Below are positions 8,350 through 16,061 of a DNA stretch of 25,665 nt, in pieces (position 1 is the stretch's first letter; every line of letters starts with the position of its first letter). The notes beneath the pieces are model-generated. The model made no database searches, was not told the origin of the DNA, and saw only the letters and a list, made by a program, of their open reading frames with translations. The stretch lies in assembly GCA_964467175.1 (NCBI GenBank), contig CAYXNY010000022.1, positions 1 through 25,665 of the forward strand, given 5' to 3'. The DNA comes from JAWAFD01 sp964467175 (GTDB taxonomy: Archaea > Micrarchaeota > Micrarchaeia > Anstonellales > J096). A program made the translations under genes and the position numbers.

Positions 8350-8565
8350 GCGGCCGTAGTCTAGTGGTAGGACACGACCCTGCCACGGTCGAGACCCGGG
8401 TTCGAAACCAAACCCAGGGGGAAGTTTCCCCCTAGGTTCCATGTCTCCTCCGTAACCCCCTCATATTTGAAGAATAATTTTGGGGGTGAAGGGGAAATCG
8501 AGGAAAAACCGCGAGGGGGCGAAGCCCCCTATGAGGTTTGTCTGGTGGAAATCCCGGCGGCCGCA
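8350..8565 (+). tRNA. tRNA-Gly(GCC) with a T-loop intron
   Basis: Acceptor GCGGCCG (8350-8356) pairs fully with CGGCCGC (8558-8564), discriminator A8565. D-stem GTCT/GGAC, anticodon stem CGACC/GGTCG with loop CTGCCAC, anticodon GCC at 8382-8384. The T-stem strands CCGGG (8396-8400) and CCCGG (8553-8557) are perfectly complementary but separated by about 150 nt. Removing 8407-8551 restores a 7-nt T-loop TTCGAAT. The intron therefore lies between positions 59 and 60. No canonical anticodon intron and no encoded CCA. Confidence 0.95.
8407..8551 (+). other. tRNA-Gly T-loop intron (BHB-spliced, 145 nt)
   Basis: Boundaries come from a bulge-helix-bulge: outer helix is the T-stem, central helix TTCG (8401-8404) with TGGA (8546-8549; two Watson-Crick and two G-U pairs), bulges AAA (8405-8407) and AAT (8550-8552), inner helix CCA/TGG (8408-8410 with 8543-8545). 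Cutting after the second bulge base gives the stated ends. Internal stems: I, AGGGGGA (8416-8422) with TCCCCCT (8427-8433), extended by AACC/GGTT; II, ACCCCC (8455-8460) with GGGGGT (8482-8487); III, AGGGGGC (8514-8520) with GCCCCCT (8524-8530) around a GAA loop. The first 65 nt match the tRNA-Met T-loop intron at 62 positions. There is no reading frame of note inside. Confidence 0.9.
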
Positions 8566-8571
8566 TTTTAT

Positions 8572-8609
8572 ATGTATGTGCAAGGATAACGTTAAAGTTG
8601 CACATATAT
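8572..8609. repeat. 12-bp inverted repeat after tRNA-Gly
   Basis: Arms 8572-8583 and 8598-8609 pair over 12 bp (core ATGTGCAA/TTGCACAT, one G-T pair) around a 14-nt spacer that contains AACGTT. It lies in the 168-bp gene-free stretch between the 3' ends of tRNA-Gly and cysS. It may be a terminator-like RNA hairpin or a DNA-binding site; nothing in the sequence decides. Confidence 0.6.
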
Positions 8610-8649
8610 TTGTAAACTTTGCTTACATGAAATACACATGGACGAAATC

Positions 8650-8704
8650 TAGAAGCATGATTTGGAGAGCTACCTTGTATATCAATTTCGACGAGATGCT
8701 TCTA
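8650..8704. repeat. 9-bp inverted repeat downstream of cysS
   Basis: TAGAAGCAT (8650-8658) and ATGCTTCTA (8696-8704) are exact inverted copies 37 nt apart. An overlapping pair CGAAAT (8643-8648)/ATTTCG (8685-8690) could form an alternative stem. Possible 3' end structure of the cysS operon transcript or a small RNA; no reading frame or known RNA family seen. Confidence 0.5.
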
Positions 8705-8733
8705 TCCAGGGTTTCAGCTGAGGGGTTAGACTC

Positions 8734-10140
8734 TCATTTTTTTCTAACCTTCGGTCCATCGGGCGTGTCAAAAATTTCATACCCACTCTCGTTCAGGATT
8801 TTTCTTATCCTGTCTGAAAGCTCAAACTGCCTTGCTCTTCTCAGCTCTTCCCTAACATCAAGCACAGCATTAAGGATGGCGCCGTACTCTCCTCCGGCCT
8901 CTTCCTTTTTCAGCTCTATTCCAAATATGAACAAAACATCGCTGTAGAATTGTTTTGCAATTTTCAGCGCCGAATAATCAATTTCCTTTCCAGAAGCATG
9001 CCTGTTCGCCTCGGTGATAAAATCAAAAAAGGAAGCGGCAGCCCGCGCGGTGTCGAAATCATTTTCCATTGCTTCGAAGAATTTGTTTTTTTGCATGTAA
9101 ATTTTCTTTCTGAAATCAAGGTCGGTTTTGGATGGTTTTTTGCTTTTCTCAGCTTCTTTGAGGAGGGCGAACCCTTCTTCTATTCTTTTCAGCGCGGCGG
9201 ACGCGCTCTCAACATGCTCTTCTGAATAGTCTATGGGGCTGGAATATTTTGTCAATACAAAGAGAAGGCGGATTGCCTGGGGGTTGTGTTTCGCGAGCGC
9301 ATCTTTAAGGGTTATGAAATTCCCCAAGCTTTTGCTCATTTTTACTCCATCAACCGTAAGGAAGCCGGTGTGGAGCCAGTATTTCACAAATTGGCTGCCG
9401 AACGCCGCCTCGCTCTGCGCAATCTCATTTTCATGATGGGGGAATATCAAATCCTTTGCTCCCCCGTGGATATCAAGGGTTTTGTAGTTTGTGTATTTCA
9501 TGCTCATGGCCGAGCACTCTATATGCCAGCCGGGCCTGCCGTACCCCCAGGGGCTTTCAAAGCCTATGGGCTCTTCTCCTTTTTTCGTTTTCTTCCAGAG
9601 GGCAAAATCTGCGGGATTTTTCTTAGTGGGGTCCGGCTCTATCCGATGCTTTTTTTCTATCTCTTTTATCTTCTGGCCGGAGAGCCTTCCGTATTTCTTG
9701 AATTTCGCGACATTGAAATAAACGCCTGTTTCTGTTTCGTATGCGCACCCTTTTTTTAATATTTTTTTGATCGCATCGATTATTTCGGGAATGTGTTCTG
9801 AAACTGCAGGGTAGAAGTCTGCGCGGAGGATGCTGAGGGAGTCAAAAAGAGAAAGTGCTTCGGAATGGAAATGCCTCGAAAGCCCGAGAGGGTCTTTGCC
9901 GGTCTCTTTCGCCCTGTTTATTATCTTATCCTCAACATCCGTAATGTTCTGGATGTGCAGCACCTCATACCCTCTGTATATGAGATAGCGCTTTATCACA
10001 TCAAAGGATACGTAGGTTCTCGCATGGCCGAGGTGCGTGTGGTCGTATGGGGTAAGGCCGCATACGTACATAACTATTTTTCTGTCGTGCGCTGGTGAAA
10101 ACCTCTCAAATTTTTTTGTAAATGTGTTATATACCCTCAT
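8734..10140 (-). CDS. cysS: Cysteinyl-tRNA synthetase
   Basis: Class I aminoacyl-tRNA synthetase charging tRNA-Cys, cytoplasmic. 468 residues, normal length. HIGH signature as HLGH (36-39) inside YVCGLTPYDHTHLGHARTY, zinc-binding Cys27, further ligands in WHIECSAM and HHENEIAQ, and KMSKS in VDGVKMSKSLGNF. The C-terminal helical anticodon-binding part ends LNESGYEIFDTPDGPKVRKK. The start ATG at 10140 has GGATGAGA upstream and sits 11 nt after the DP2 stop, so it is the last gene of the replication operon. Direct CysRS means this lineage need not use the SepRS/SepCysS route. Confidence 0.97.
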   Translation of the reverse strand: MRVYNTFTKKFERFSPAHDRKIVMYVCGLTPYDHTHLGHARTYVSFDVIKRYLIYRGYEVLHIQNITDVEDKIINRAKETGKDPLGLSRHFHSEALSLFDSLSILRADFYPAVSEHIPEIIDAIKKILKKGCAYETETGVYFNVAKFKKYGRLSGQKIKEIEKKHRIEPDPTKKNPADFALWKKTKKGEEPIGFESPWGYGRPGWHIECSAMSMKYTNYKTLDIHGGAKDLIFPHHENEIAQSEAAFGSQFVKYWLHTGFLTVDGVKMSKSLGNFITLKDALAKHNPQAIRLLFVLTKYSSPIDYSEEHVESASAALKRIEEGFALLKEAEKSKKPSKTDLDFRKKIYMQKNKFFEAMENDFDTARAAASFFDFITEANRHASGKEIDYSALKIAKQFYSDVLFIFGIELKKEEAGGEYGAILNAVLDVREELRRARQFELSDRIRKILNESGYEIFDTPDGPKVRKK

Positions 10141-10151
10141 TCTCTCATCCT

Positions 10152-13100
10152 TTACATGAAATCCGAAATGCCGGTTTGCTTTATCTTTTCATCTTCAAAA
10201 ACATTTTTAATCTCTTTCTCGAGAAGCATGAGCCTCTGTTTCAGGTAATTTGGAAGCTGAAACTCGTCAACAATCCTTGCTGATACGCTGAGGAACTTTT
10301 CTATGCCGCCCTGATGGACGGTAAGCGTAAGGTTCCCGCCGCATTTGAGGCATTTCCCTACCAGTGGGGTGCGTCTGTATTTTTCGTTGCAGTTAACGCA
10401 CCTGAACCCTTGCTTTGAAAACTTGCGAAGGTTTCCGTACAGGTCCGGGATGAAATGGCTCAGAACAAGGCGCTCCATCGCATCCCTTATATCAACAGCG
10501 CGTATTTTACGCATGAGCGAAACCTCTGCTTGGACCTTTTCCGGAACGCTGTTCAGTTTTACATATGTTGTTCTCAAAGGGCCTTTATCAATCATGGATG
10601 TGTGGTGGGTGAAAGGAATCTGGGAATACTGCTCCGGCGTTCCCAGCCTGTTTTTCACGCGCGGTATGGAAACTTCATACGGCATTTTCATCTCCGCAGC
10701 GGCTTTGTAAAACTCGAGAGGGTAGGAGGAGACCGTCTCCATATCATGAACCTCATCGTCAATTTCTCTTGGGTCTATGAACATTGACAGAACGAGGGGG
10801 GAATCCATCGTCCCTCCTCTCTTGTCGCTCAAAAAATATTTTGAAAAATTTATGAGGGCATCAAGAAGAAGTATCACGGCGTCTTCGTCCGCATCCGCAT
10901 TTCTTCTCTTTGCGGCATGGAAGTATGGATGCGCGTACCCAACATTCGCTTTTGTAAACCCTATTATTCTTCCGAGAACTGCCGCGCTCGTATGCGGGCT
11001 CAGGCCAACGACAAGATGGCCGACCAGGTCTTCCTTTTTCTTTAAATTGTAGAATGGCTTTATCCCATACAGCCTTACGAGCATATCATCTATGAATTCT
11101 GAAACCCGGAATAGATATTCTGCCGCCGCTTCAGAAAGTATTATATCCTGCGGTTTGAGCGGGATGAGCTGCTCCTCATTTTCTATGGGCCGGCCAAGAT
11201 AGTCTGCCGTGTAGCCGAGGGCTTTTATTTTCTGGACGCTAACGCCGATTTCCCTTGGAGCGAAATGCGTAAGCGGAAGGTCTGTCGCGTCGAACCTCGC
11301 TGTTCCGTCGCGGTAGACATATACAGAATGCTTGGCGCGCAGGAAGCCCTTTTCAAGCCGTTCTGGAATTTTATGGGTGCTCATAAGCCCTTTCACGCCC
11401 TTAACCTCGGCCGGCATGAAATCAACTGCCTTTTTTGTGTTTTCCATGAGTTTTACAACGTCTATGGAGAAGCGGTCTGTTTTTTTGCCGTTCCTCTCTT
11501 CTATTCTTGCCTTTCCTCCGCAGAGGTGGCATTTTGTGTAGAATGTCAGCTGCCCGCAGTTTGCGCATCTGAGTACAGCAACTTCCGCGTTTATGTTTTT
11601 TGGGCCGTCCCTCTCCCTAAGCATGGTGTATATTTTTGATATGCTCCTTGTTTTGTCCGAACCGGTTGGGAAAAGAACGTTGGGAGAGCCGTCCATCTCC
11701 CTCTCCTTTGCTTTCTCAGGCCTTCCCATCCTAGCGCCTATGAATGTTCCTGCCTTATCCCTGATTTCCACTCCGCACGCATCCGAGAGAATTTTTAGAA
11801 CATCTTCCTCTTTTGAATTTATTACTCTTGAAAAATCTCTTTCCAGTGCGCCGAGGGAGAATAGGAGCGCGTGCGCGCTGTCGTCTTCTATTATCACCTT
11901 ATTTTCTCTCAGCTTATGCTCAGCGCCGATCCTTTCCAGGTATTTTTTTTCGGTTGAATTTTCAACAATAAAATTTTTGTTTTCAAATTTTCCAGAAGAG
12001 AGCCATTTTGCAAGCGCGGCCAGCTCTTCCCTGTTCAAATCAGTCCAGTAGAAGAGGAAATCGGGGTGGAGGGGAACCGAGTATTTTTTTGAGAATTCTG
12101 CCGCCTCTTCTGCCGATGAGAATTTTTTCGGCTCTGCGCCCTTTGCCTTCACTTCCTCCGCCCACCACTCCTCGCAGTAGCCCGGAGGAAGAAGGGGGGA
12201 GCCGGATTTGAGAAAATCCCCAACAGGGCAGAGTATGTCCCCCAGAAAAAGGATTTCCTTAACCTCTGCATTTATTTTCTCCGCCTCCTCTATTGTTTTT
12301 ACCTTCACAACATCCCCATTCTTCAAAAGAACAATTGGTGGTTCGATGCTCTCGTTCGCGGCGACTACGGTCCCCTTCCCCGGCCTTTCCAGCTTCATTT
12401 GGGTTCCGTATGCGAGGAAACCATCTAGAAGAACCATCGTCGCTGGATGAATGTTTTTTGCCATTATTCCGTTCGTCCTGCTTCTTCCATACCTGAGGCG
12501 GAAGCCGCCCTTTGCCATGGGATAGGAAAAAACAGGCCTGCCTGCGACAAGCCCGTCCAGATAATCCGGGTTCGGCTTTATTTCACTCTTCTTTTCGCTT
12601 GTTTTTATCGTTATTATTTTTTCAAGCCAGTTCCACTCCAGCCCTAGTTTTTTCGTATATTTCAGAACTTTCGTTGCCTTTTGCGCAATTCCTTCGCATA
12701 CCACAAGGGGCACGCCCCCCCTTATTTTGTTCGTTTCAACCCTCTCCAAGTCCCTGTTGACGGAAACCTCGGTCTCTTCTGTCGTGGGTTCACCGTCTAT
12801 GCAAACCGGGCAGTTTTGGACGATTATTCTGATGTGCTCTTCAGGGGGCTTATACTGGAGGTGGGCGACAACCGCCTCGTAGATATTCACCTCCTCAACA
12901 TACCTGTCCACCTCTTTCTCAAGCGGCCTGTAGTCGCCGACACCTACTTCCCTCCTCGCCAAATCGGCAAGGACAACGCTGAGCGCGGCGACGGTTCCTC
13001 CGGCGCTCCTTATAGGCCCTGCAAAATAAACAGCAACATAGCTGCTCCCGTCAGGATTTTGCTTTATTTTTATTTTCGCGATCCCCTCTGTCGGCGCAAC

Positions 13101-13448
13101 GAGTACACCCTCTGTGAGAAGGGCTGTGCCAACCCGGACTGCCTTTTCTATAAGCTCCTCTCTTGTTCCTTTCATCAGCCTTCCTTTTGCAATCTCTCTA
13201 ACAAGCTCGAACGCGATGTCCTCCCTGCTCTTTCCCTCTCTTTCCCTCTTCCTTATCTCAGCCGCAACCTCCGCTCCCAGAATGCCCTCAACCCTTGCGG
13301 CAACATCCTTCGCTATTGCTATTTCAACCTCGTCCGCCGGGTCAAAACCTTTTGCCCTTGCCTGCGAAGCTGTTGAGTGTGCTTTTTCAAGCCCTTCCCT
13401 GAGCGAATCAAAGTATTTTTTCATTTCATCATCGGCAACGAGTTCCAT
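10152..13448 (-). CDS. polC: DNA polymerase D large catalytic subunit DP2
   Basis: Catalytic subunit of the archaeal replicative polymerase PolD. 1098 residues from the ATG at 13448; a TTG at 13460 is in frame, but the ATG has SD GTGAG and gives the conserved MEL start. The N-terminal domain with GPIRSAGGTVAALSV, the catalytic NADADEDA (850-857; Asp852 and Asp854 as metal ligands) and GGTMDSPLVLS are present. Zinc-binding sites are visible as CANCGQ..CHLCGG in the middle and C1017/C1020/C1033/C1036 near the end. The last eight residues, QTGISDFM, fit a PCNA-interacting (PIP) motif. No intein interrupts the protein, although DP2 is often an intein host. It follows DP1 with a 4-nt gap. Confidence 0.97.
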   Translation of the reverse strand: MELVADDEMKKYFDSLREGLEKAHSTASQARAKGFDPADEVEIAIAKDVAARVEGILGAEVAAEIRKREREGKSREDIAFELVREIAKGRLMKGTREELIEKAVRVGTALLTEGVLVAPTEGIAKIKIKQNPDGSSYVAVYFAGPIRSAGGTVAALSVVLADLARREVGVGDYRPLEKEVDRYVEEVNIYEAVVAHLQYKPPEEHIRIIVQNCPVCIDGEPTTEETEVSVNRDLERVETNKIRGGVPLVVCEGIAQKATKVLKYTKKLGLEWNWLEKIITIKTSEKKSEIKPNPDYLDGLVAGRPVFSYPMAKGGFRLRYGRSRTNGIMAKNIHPATMVLLDGFLAYGTQMKLERPGKGTVVAANESIEPPIVLLKNGDVVKVKTIEEAEKINAEVKEILFLGDILCPVGDFLKSGSPLLPPGYCEEWWAEEVKAKGAEPKKFSSAEEAAEFSKKYSVPLHPDFLFYWTDLNREELAALAKWLSSGKFENKNFIVENSTEKKYLERIGAEHKLRENKVIIEDDSAHALLFSLGALERDFSRVINSKEEDVLKILSDACGVEIRDKAGTFIGARMGRPEKAKEREMDGSPNVLFPTGSDKTRSISKIYTMLRERDGPKNINAEVAVLRCANCGQLTFYTKCHLCGGKARIEERNGKKTDRFSIDVVKLMENTKKAVDFMPAEVKGVKGLMSTHKIPERLEKGFLRAKHSVYVYRDGTARFDATDLPLTHFAPREIGVSVQKIKALGYTADYLGRPIENEEQLIPLKPQDIILSEAAAEYLFRVSEFIDDMLVRLYGIKPFYNLKKKEDLVGHLVVGLSPHTSAAVLGRIIGFTKANVGYAHPYFHAAKRRNADADEDAVILLLDALINFSKYFLSDKRGGTMDSPLVLSMFIDPREIDDEVHDMETVSSYPLEFYKAAAEMKMPYEVSIPRVKNRLGTPEQYSQIPFTHHTSMIDKGPLRTTYVKLNSVPEKVQAEVSLMRKIRAVDIRDAMERLVLSHFIPDLYGNLRKFSKQGFRCVNCNEKYRRTPLVGKCLKCGGNLTLTVHQGGIEKFLSVSARIVDEFQLPNYLKQRLMLLEKEIKNVFEDEKIKQTGISDFM

Positions 13449-13452
13449 TTTC

Positions 13453-14886
13453 TCACGCAAACCTTAATGTTGAGAGCTTTGCTGTTTTCAGGTTATACAC
13501 CGGCACTTCGCCCGGGGTCGGAACATGGCCCTGTTTTATCTGGTATTCTGTCTGCGCTTGGAATGTGCCGGAGTTTATGAGAAGGGTCCCGCGGTAGGTT
13601 GAGTATCCGTTCTTGTGAACATGGCCCACGTGGAGCACATCCGGCACTTCATCAACAACCATGTAATCCACTTCCTCGGGTATGATAGGGTTTTCACCGT
13701 AGAAAGGGGAGAGATGCCTCCTTGTAAGGTATTCCTTCATCGCCTCTTCCGGCCTTGTGTAGCTGAGTTTTGGGATGCTCGCTATGAACGAATCAATTGA
13801 CGTTCCATGATAGAGAAGGTGGGGAACGCCGTCTATTGAAATTCTTGCCGGGCTTCCCGCCCGCACAACATCGCTTTTTATAAAGTCGGGTTCTATTGCG
13901 GGCATGGGTTCGCCTCTCCTGACCGCATCGTGGTTGCCGGGGATGACAATTACAGAAATGTACTCGGGGAGCATGCTCACAAAATCATCGAACATTTCAT
14001 ACTGCCTATCGATATCCTTCACAACGAGCTCCTTTTCTTGGTTTGGATAGACGCCTACGCCATCAACGATGTCTCCGGCAATGGCAAGATATTTAACCTT
14101 CTCGGCCCGGTGGTTTTTTTTAAGCCAGTTGGTGAATTTTTCAAAGGATGCGCCGAGGAATTTGTTGCTTCCAAAATGGATGTCGGAAATGTACGCGACC
14201 TCCAAATCCCTCTCGCTTTTTTTCCTCTCCCTCTGCAAAGGAACATCCGGCCATTCAAAATCATCAACAATAAGAAGGGGGTGGACAACCTTCCCGTAGA
14301 ATGCTATGATATCGTCCTTTACGATCCTGGTGGCTTCTTCAAAAATTTTCTCGTTGTTTTTTGGTATAACCGCCTTGTATGTTCCTGTCAGGTCTTCAAT
14401 TATTACAAGGATGTTGCCCTTCGCAGTTGTGCTTTTTTTGTACACCATCCCAACAACCCTTACTTTTTCCGTATTTCTGTTTTTCAGCTCAGACAGGTTC
14501 ATCTCGGAGTATCCGCTCTTGCCACCCATAAAAAGACGGCGCATTCTTTTGTACCTGTTCCTGAAGTATTCTATGAAATTCTCAACTTTTCCTGTGGTTC
14601 TGCTTTTCCCTGTAATGTCCCTCTTATAGTCTATCTGAATATCCGCATCATATTCCTTCGCTAGGGGCGGTTTTTCTCCTCTTTGTACTACAACGGCTTT
14701 TTCTTTTTCCTTCCTCTCCTCTCTTTCATTTTCCTCCTTTTCCTTTATTATCCTTTCAACATCCTCTTTTGTTATGAAAGGTTTGTTGAGCGCAACCACC
14801 GCGTCTATCAGCTCCGCCTCGCCCCTTAGAATTTCCTCTGCATCCAACGAAATCCTTATTCCCTTTTTAGACAGCTCGTCTATCAT
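13453..14886 (-). CDS. polB: DNA polymerase D small subunit DP1 (exonuclease)
   Basis: Small subunit of PolD carrying the Mre11-like 3'-5' proofreading nuclease. 477 residues. N-terminal helical domain (1-60), charged linker, OB fold (about 137-215), then the calcineurin-like phosphoesterase with SDIHFG (234-239), GD (271-272), GNHD (317-320), H360 and GHVH (421-424). All metal ligands are retained, so it should be active, unlike eukaryotic B-subunits. The start overlaps the UPF0147 stop by 4 bp (ATGA) and DP2 follows after 4 nt, so equal expression of both subunits is built into one transcript. Confidence 0.96.
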   Translation of the reverse strand: MIDELSKKGIRISLDAEEILRGEAELIDAVVALNKPFITKEDVERIIKEKEENEREERKEKEKAVVVQRGEKPPLAKEYDADIQIDYKRDITGKSRTTGKVENFIEYFRNRYKRMRRLFMGGKSGYSEMNLSELKNRNTEKVRVVGMVYKKSTTAKGNILVIIEDLTGTYKAVIPKNNEKIFEEATRIVKDDIIAFYGKVVHPLLIVDDFEWPDVPLQRERKKSERDLEVAYISDIHFGSNKFLGASFEKFTNWLKKNHRAEKVKYLAIAGDIVDGVGVYPNQEKELVVKDIDRQYEMFDDFVSMLPEYISVIVIPGNHDAVRRGEPMPAIEPDFIKSDVVRAGSPARISIDGVPHLLYHGTSIDSFIASIPKLSYTRPEEAMKEYLTRRHLSPFYGENPIIPEEVDYMVVDEVPDVLHVGHVHKNGYSTYRGTLLINSGTFQAQTEYQIKQGHVPTPGEVPVYNLKTAKLSTLRFA

Positions 14887-15131
14887 TTTTTAACGCCTTC
14901 AAGCGCAGAGAGAATCGCCCAGAGCTGGGTTCGTGCATGGGCGGGCAGGTTGACATCATCGCTCACCGCCTCTATCATATAAACCGCTGCGCTGATGCGG
15001 ACGGTAATCTCCTCGCTTCCAGCAAGGCGGTTTTTGGCGTCTTCCAATGCTTTTCTTACATTTCTCGGAACCGAAAAATCCTGAAGCAGGTTGTCTATCA
15101 TCTCTATAATCTCTGCAATTTCCTTTTCCAT
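14883..15131 (-). CDS. UPF0147 family protein
   Basis: 82 residues, all-helical, with the family pattern: MIDNLLQDFSVPRNVRKALEDAK in the first half and V-R-I-S-A-A-V-Y-M-I-E-A-V-S-D-D-V-N-L-P-A-H-A-R-T in the second. Function is not established for the family. The ATG at 15131 has GGGGTGGTGG upstream. It overlaps DP1 by 4 bp, so it is the first gene of the PolD operon; a role in replication is suggested by context only. Confidence 0.9.
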   Translation of the reverse strand: MEKEIAEIIEMIDNLLQDFSVPRNVRKALEDAKNRLAGSEEITVRISAAVYMIEAVSDDVNLPAHARTQLWAILSALEGVKK

Positions 15132-15189
15132 TCCACCACCCCAAAAATATGACCGGCTCTTTAATTTGTGGGGAAGGATTTTTATAGGT

Positions 15190-15307
15190 TAGCGGGGGGT
15201 GGATTTGAACCACCGACCTCCGGGTATCTCATAAGGGCGCAGCACCTAAAAGGGTTAGGTGCCCTTATTATGAGCCCGGCGGGAACTCCAAACTCCCCTA
15301 CCCCGCT
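15190..15307 (-). tRNA. Initiator tRNA-Met(CAT) with anticodon-loop intron
   Basis: On the minus strand the acceptor AGCGGGG (15307-15301) pairs with CCCCGCT (15197-15191), discriminator A opposite T15190. The A1-U72 end and the three G-C pairs of the anticodon stem (CCGGG/CCCGG) are the classical initiator signature. T-arm GGTGG-TTCAAAT-CCACC is intact. Anticodon CAT is at 15272-15270. A 43-nt intron (15226-15268) interrupts position 37/38. No CCA encoded. Confidence 0.96.
15226..15268 (-). other. Canonical 37/38 intron of initiator tRNA-Met (43 nt)
   Basis: Textbook BHB: outer helix is the anticodon stem, central helix CTCA/TGAG (4 Watson-Crick pairs), bulges TAA and ATA, inner helix TAAGGGC/GCCCTTA and then ACCTAA/TTAGGT. 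Cuts after the second base of each bulge leave a 7-nt loop CTCATAA. Confidence 0.93.
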
Positions 15308-15334
15308 TGCAAAGTAGAATAACGTTGAGAAGTG

Positions 15335-15342
15335 TTTTTAAA
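15335..15342 (-). promoter_or_regulatory. TATA box for initiator tRNA-Met
   Basis: TTTAAAAA on the minus strand, 28-35 bp upstream of the tRNA 5' end at 15307. Confidence 0.55.
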
Positions 15343-15357
15343 TCAACCGTCTATTTG

Positions 15358-16023
15358 CTAGGACCAGACCAAAAAGCTCCACCAGGGTTTTTCCTCACTC
15401 ACTACCTTTCCGGTTGTAGCGTCTATTTTGTACATTATTTCGATTTCCACAGGAATTACAAAAAACATCCTTCCGGTAGAAACCGCGCTGACTTCATAAG
15501 CCGGAACAGCTCCATCGTCCGTAAGTTTTATACCTTTTATTTCTGCTGCCGCAGGTATTGCCTCAACTGCAACCGAGGGCGCGACCTTTATTTCCTTGTT
15601 GCTTTTTGTTGAAACCATCGCCTGTTCCCGGTACATAATCTGTGTATTTACTTCTGCGCTAGCCGCGCTGTCTGAAACAAGAACCCTGTTCTGCTCCTGC
15701 ACAACAACCATGTTGGCGTTTGCCGTTTGGATAGCAACCCTTTCCTGCGCCTGCACCTGCTCCCCGTTCGCAACTACTGAAGAAGGAGTTATCTCAACCG
15801 CCCGAACCTGCTGTGTGGCGCTTGGCATCCCTGCGCCGCTTTCCATAACTATTTCCTCTCCTTTTTCATTCACAAACCCAATCCCTGCTGAGTCGCTTAC
15901 ATTAACTATCGTTGTAGTCTCTCCTGTTTTCACCACTACCTGGTGCGAACCGCCTCCGCCGACATCCACGACCGGTGCAAAGAGCAAACCAAAAACAAAC
16001 AAAACAAATAATGCGGATCTCAT
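15358..16023 (-). CDS. Secreted protein of unknown function
   Basis: 221 residues. Signal peptide MRSALFVLFVFGLLFAPVVDV, a Gly-rich hinge, then a Val/Glu/Gln/Thr-rich, Lys-poor, beta-prone middle with runs such as QEQNRVLVSDSAASAEVNTQ. The C-terminus (V-I-P-V-E-I-E-I-M-Y-K-I-D-A-T-T-G-K-V, then KPWWSFLVWS) resembles the PepSY-like ending K-I-D-x-x-T-G-K-V of secreted archaeal proteins, with an aromatic hydrophobic tail that may insert in the membrane. No catalytic motif is seen. It lies between the iMet tRNA and the 337-residue gene on the same strand. Family not recognised. Confidence 0.75.
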   Translation of the reverse strand: MRSALFVLFVFGLLFAPVVDVGGGGSHQVVVKTGETTTIVNVSDSAGIGFVNEKGEEIVMESGAGMPSATQQVRAVEITPSSVVANGEQVQAQERVAIQTANANMVVVQEQNRVLVSDSAASAEVNTQIMYREQAMVSTKSNKEIKVAPSVAVEAIPAAAEIKGIKLTDDGAVPAYEVSAVSTGRMFFVIPVEIEIMYKIDATTGKVVSEEKPWWSFLVWS

Positions 16024-16061
16024 GGATGATTAATGGATAGTAGAGAATAAAAAACTAACTT

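Noticed and set aside
8270..8386. N-terminal 39-residue extension of the TRAM protein
   Set aside because: It would be read antisense through the start of tRNA-Gly and across the TRAM promoter; an SD lies right before the ATG at 8269.
8511..8533. Intrinsic terminator hairpin (GC stem with GAA loop)
   Set aside because: It is inside the tRNA-Gly intron, is not followed by a T-run, and has a covarying counterpart in the Met intron.
8407..8551. Group I self-splicing intron or inserted mobile element in tRNA-Gly
   Set aside because: Too short, no conserved group I core, no ORF and no terminal inverted or direct target repeats; instead both ends fit a BHB with exact T-loop restoration.
12681..13376. 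Plus-strand reading frame of 231 codons inside the DP2 gene
   Set aside because: Antisense shadow of a well conserved protein, with no ribosome binding site and no recognisable domain.
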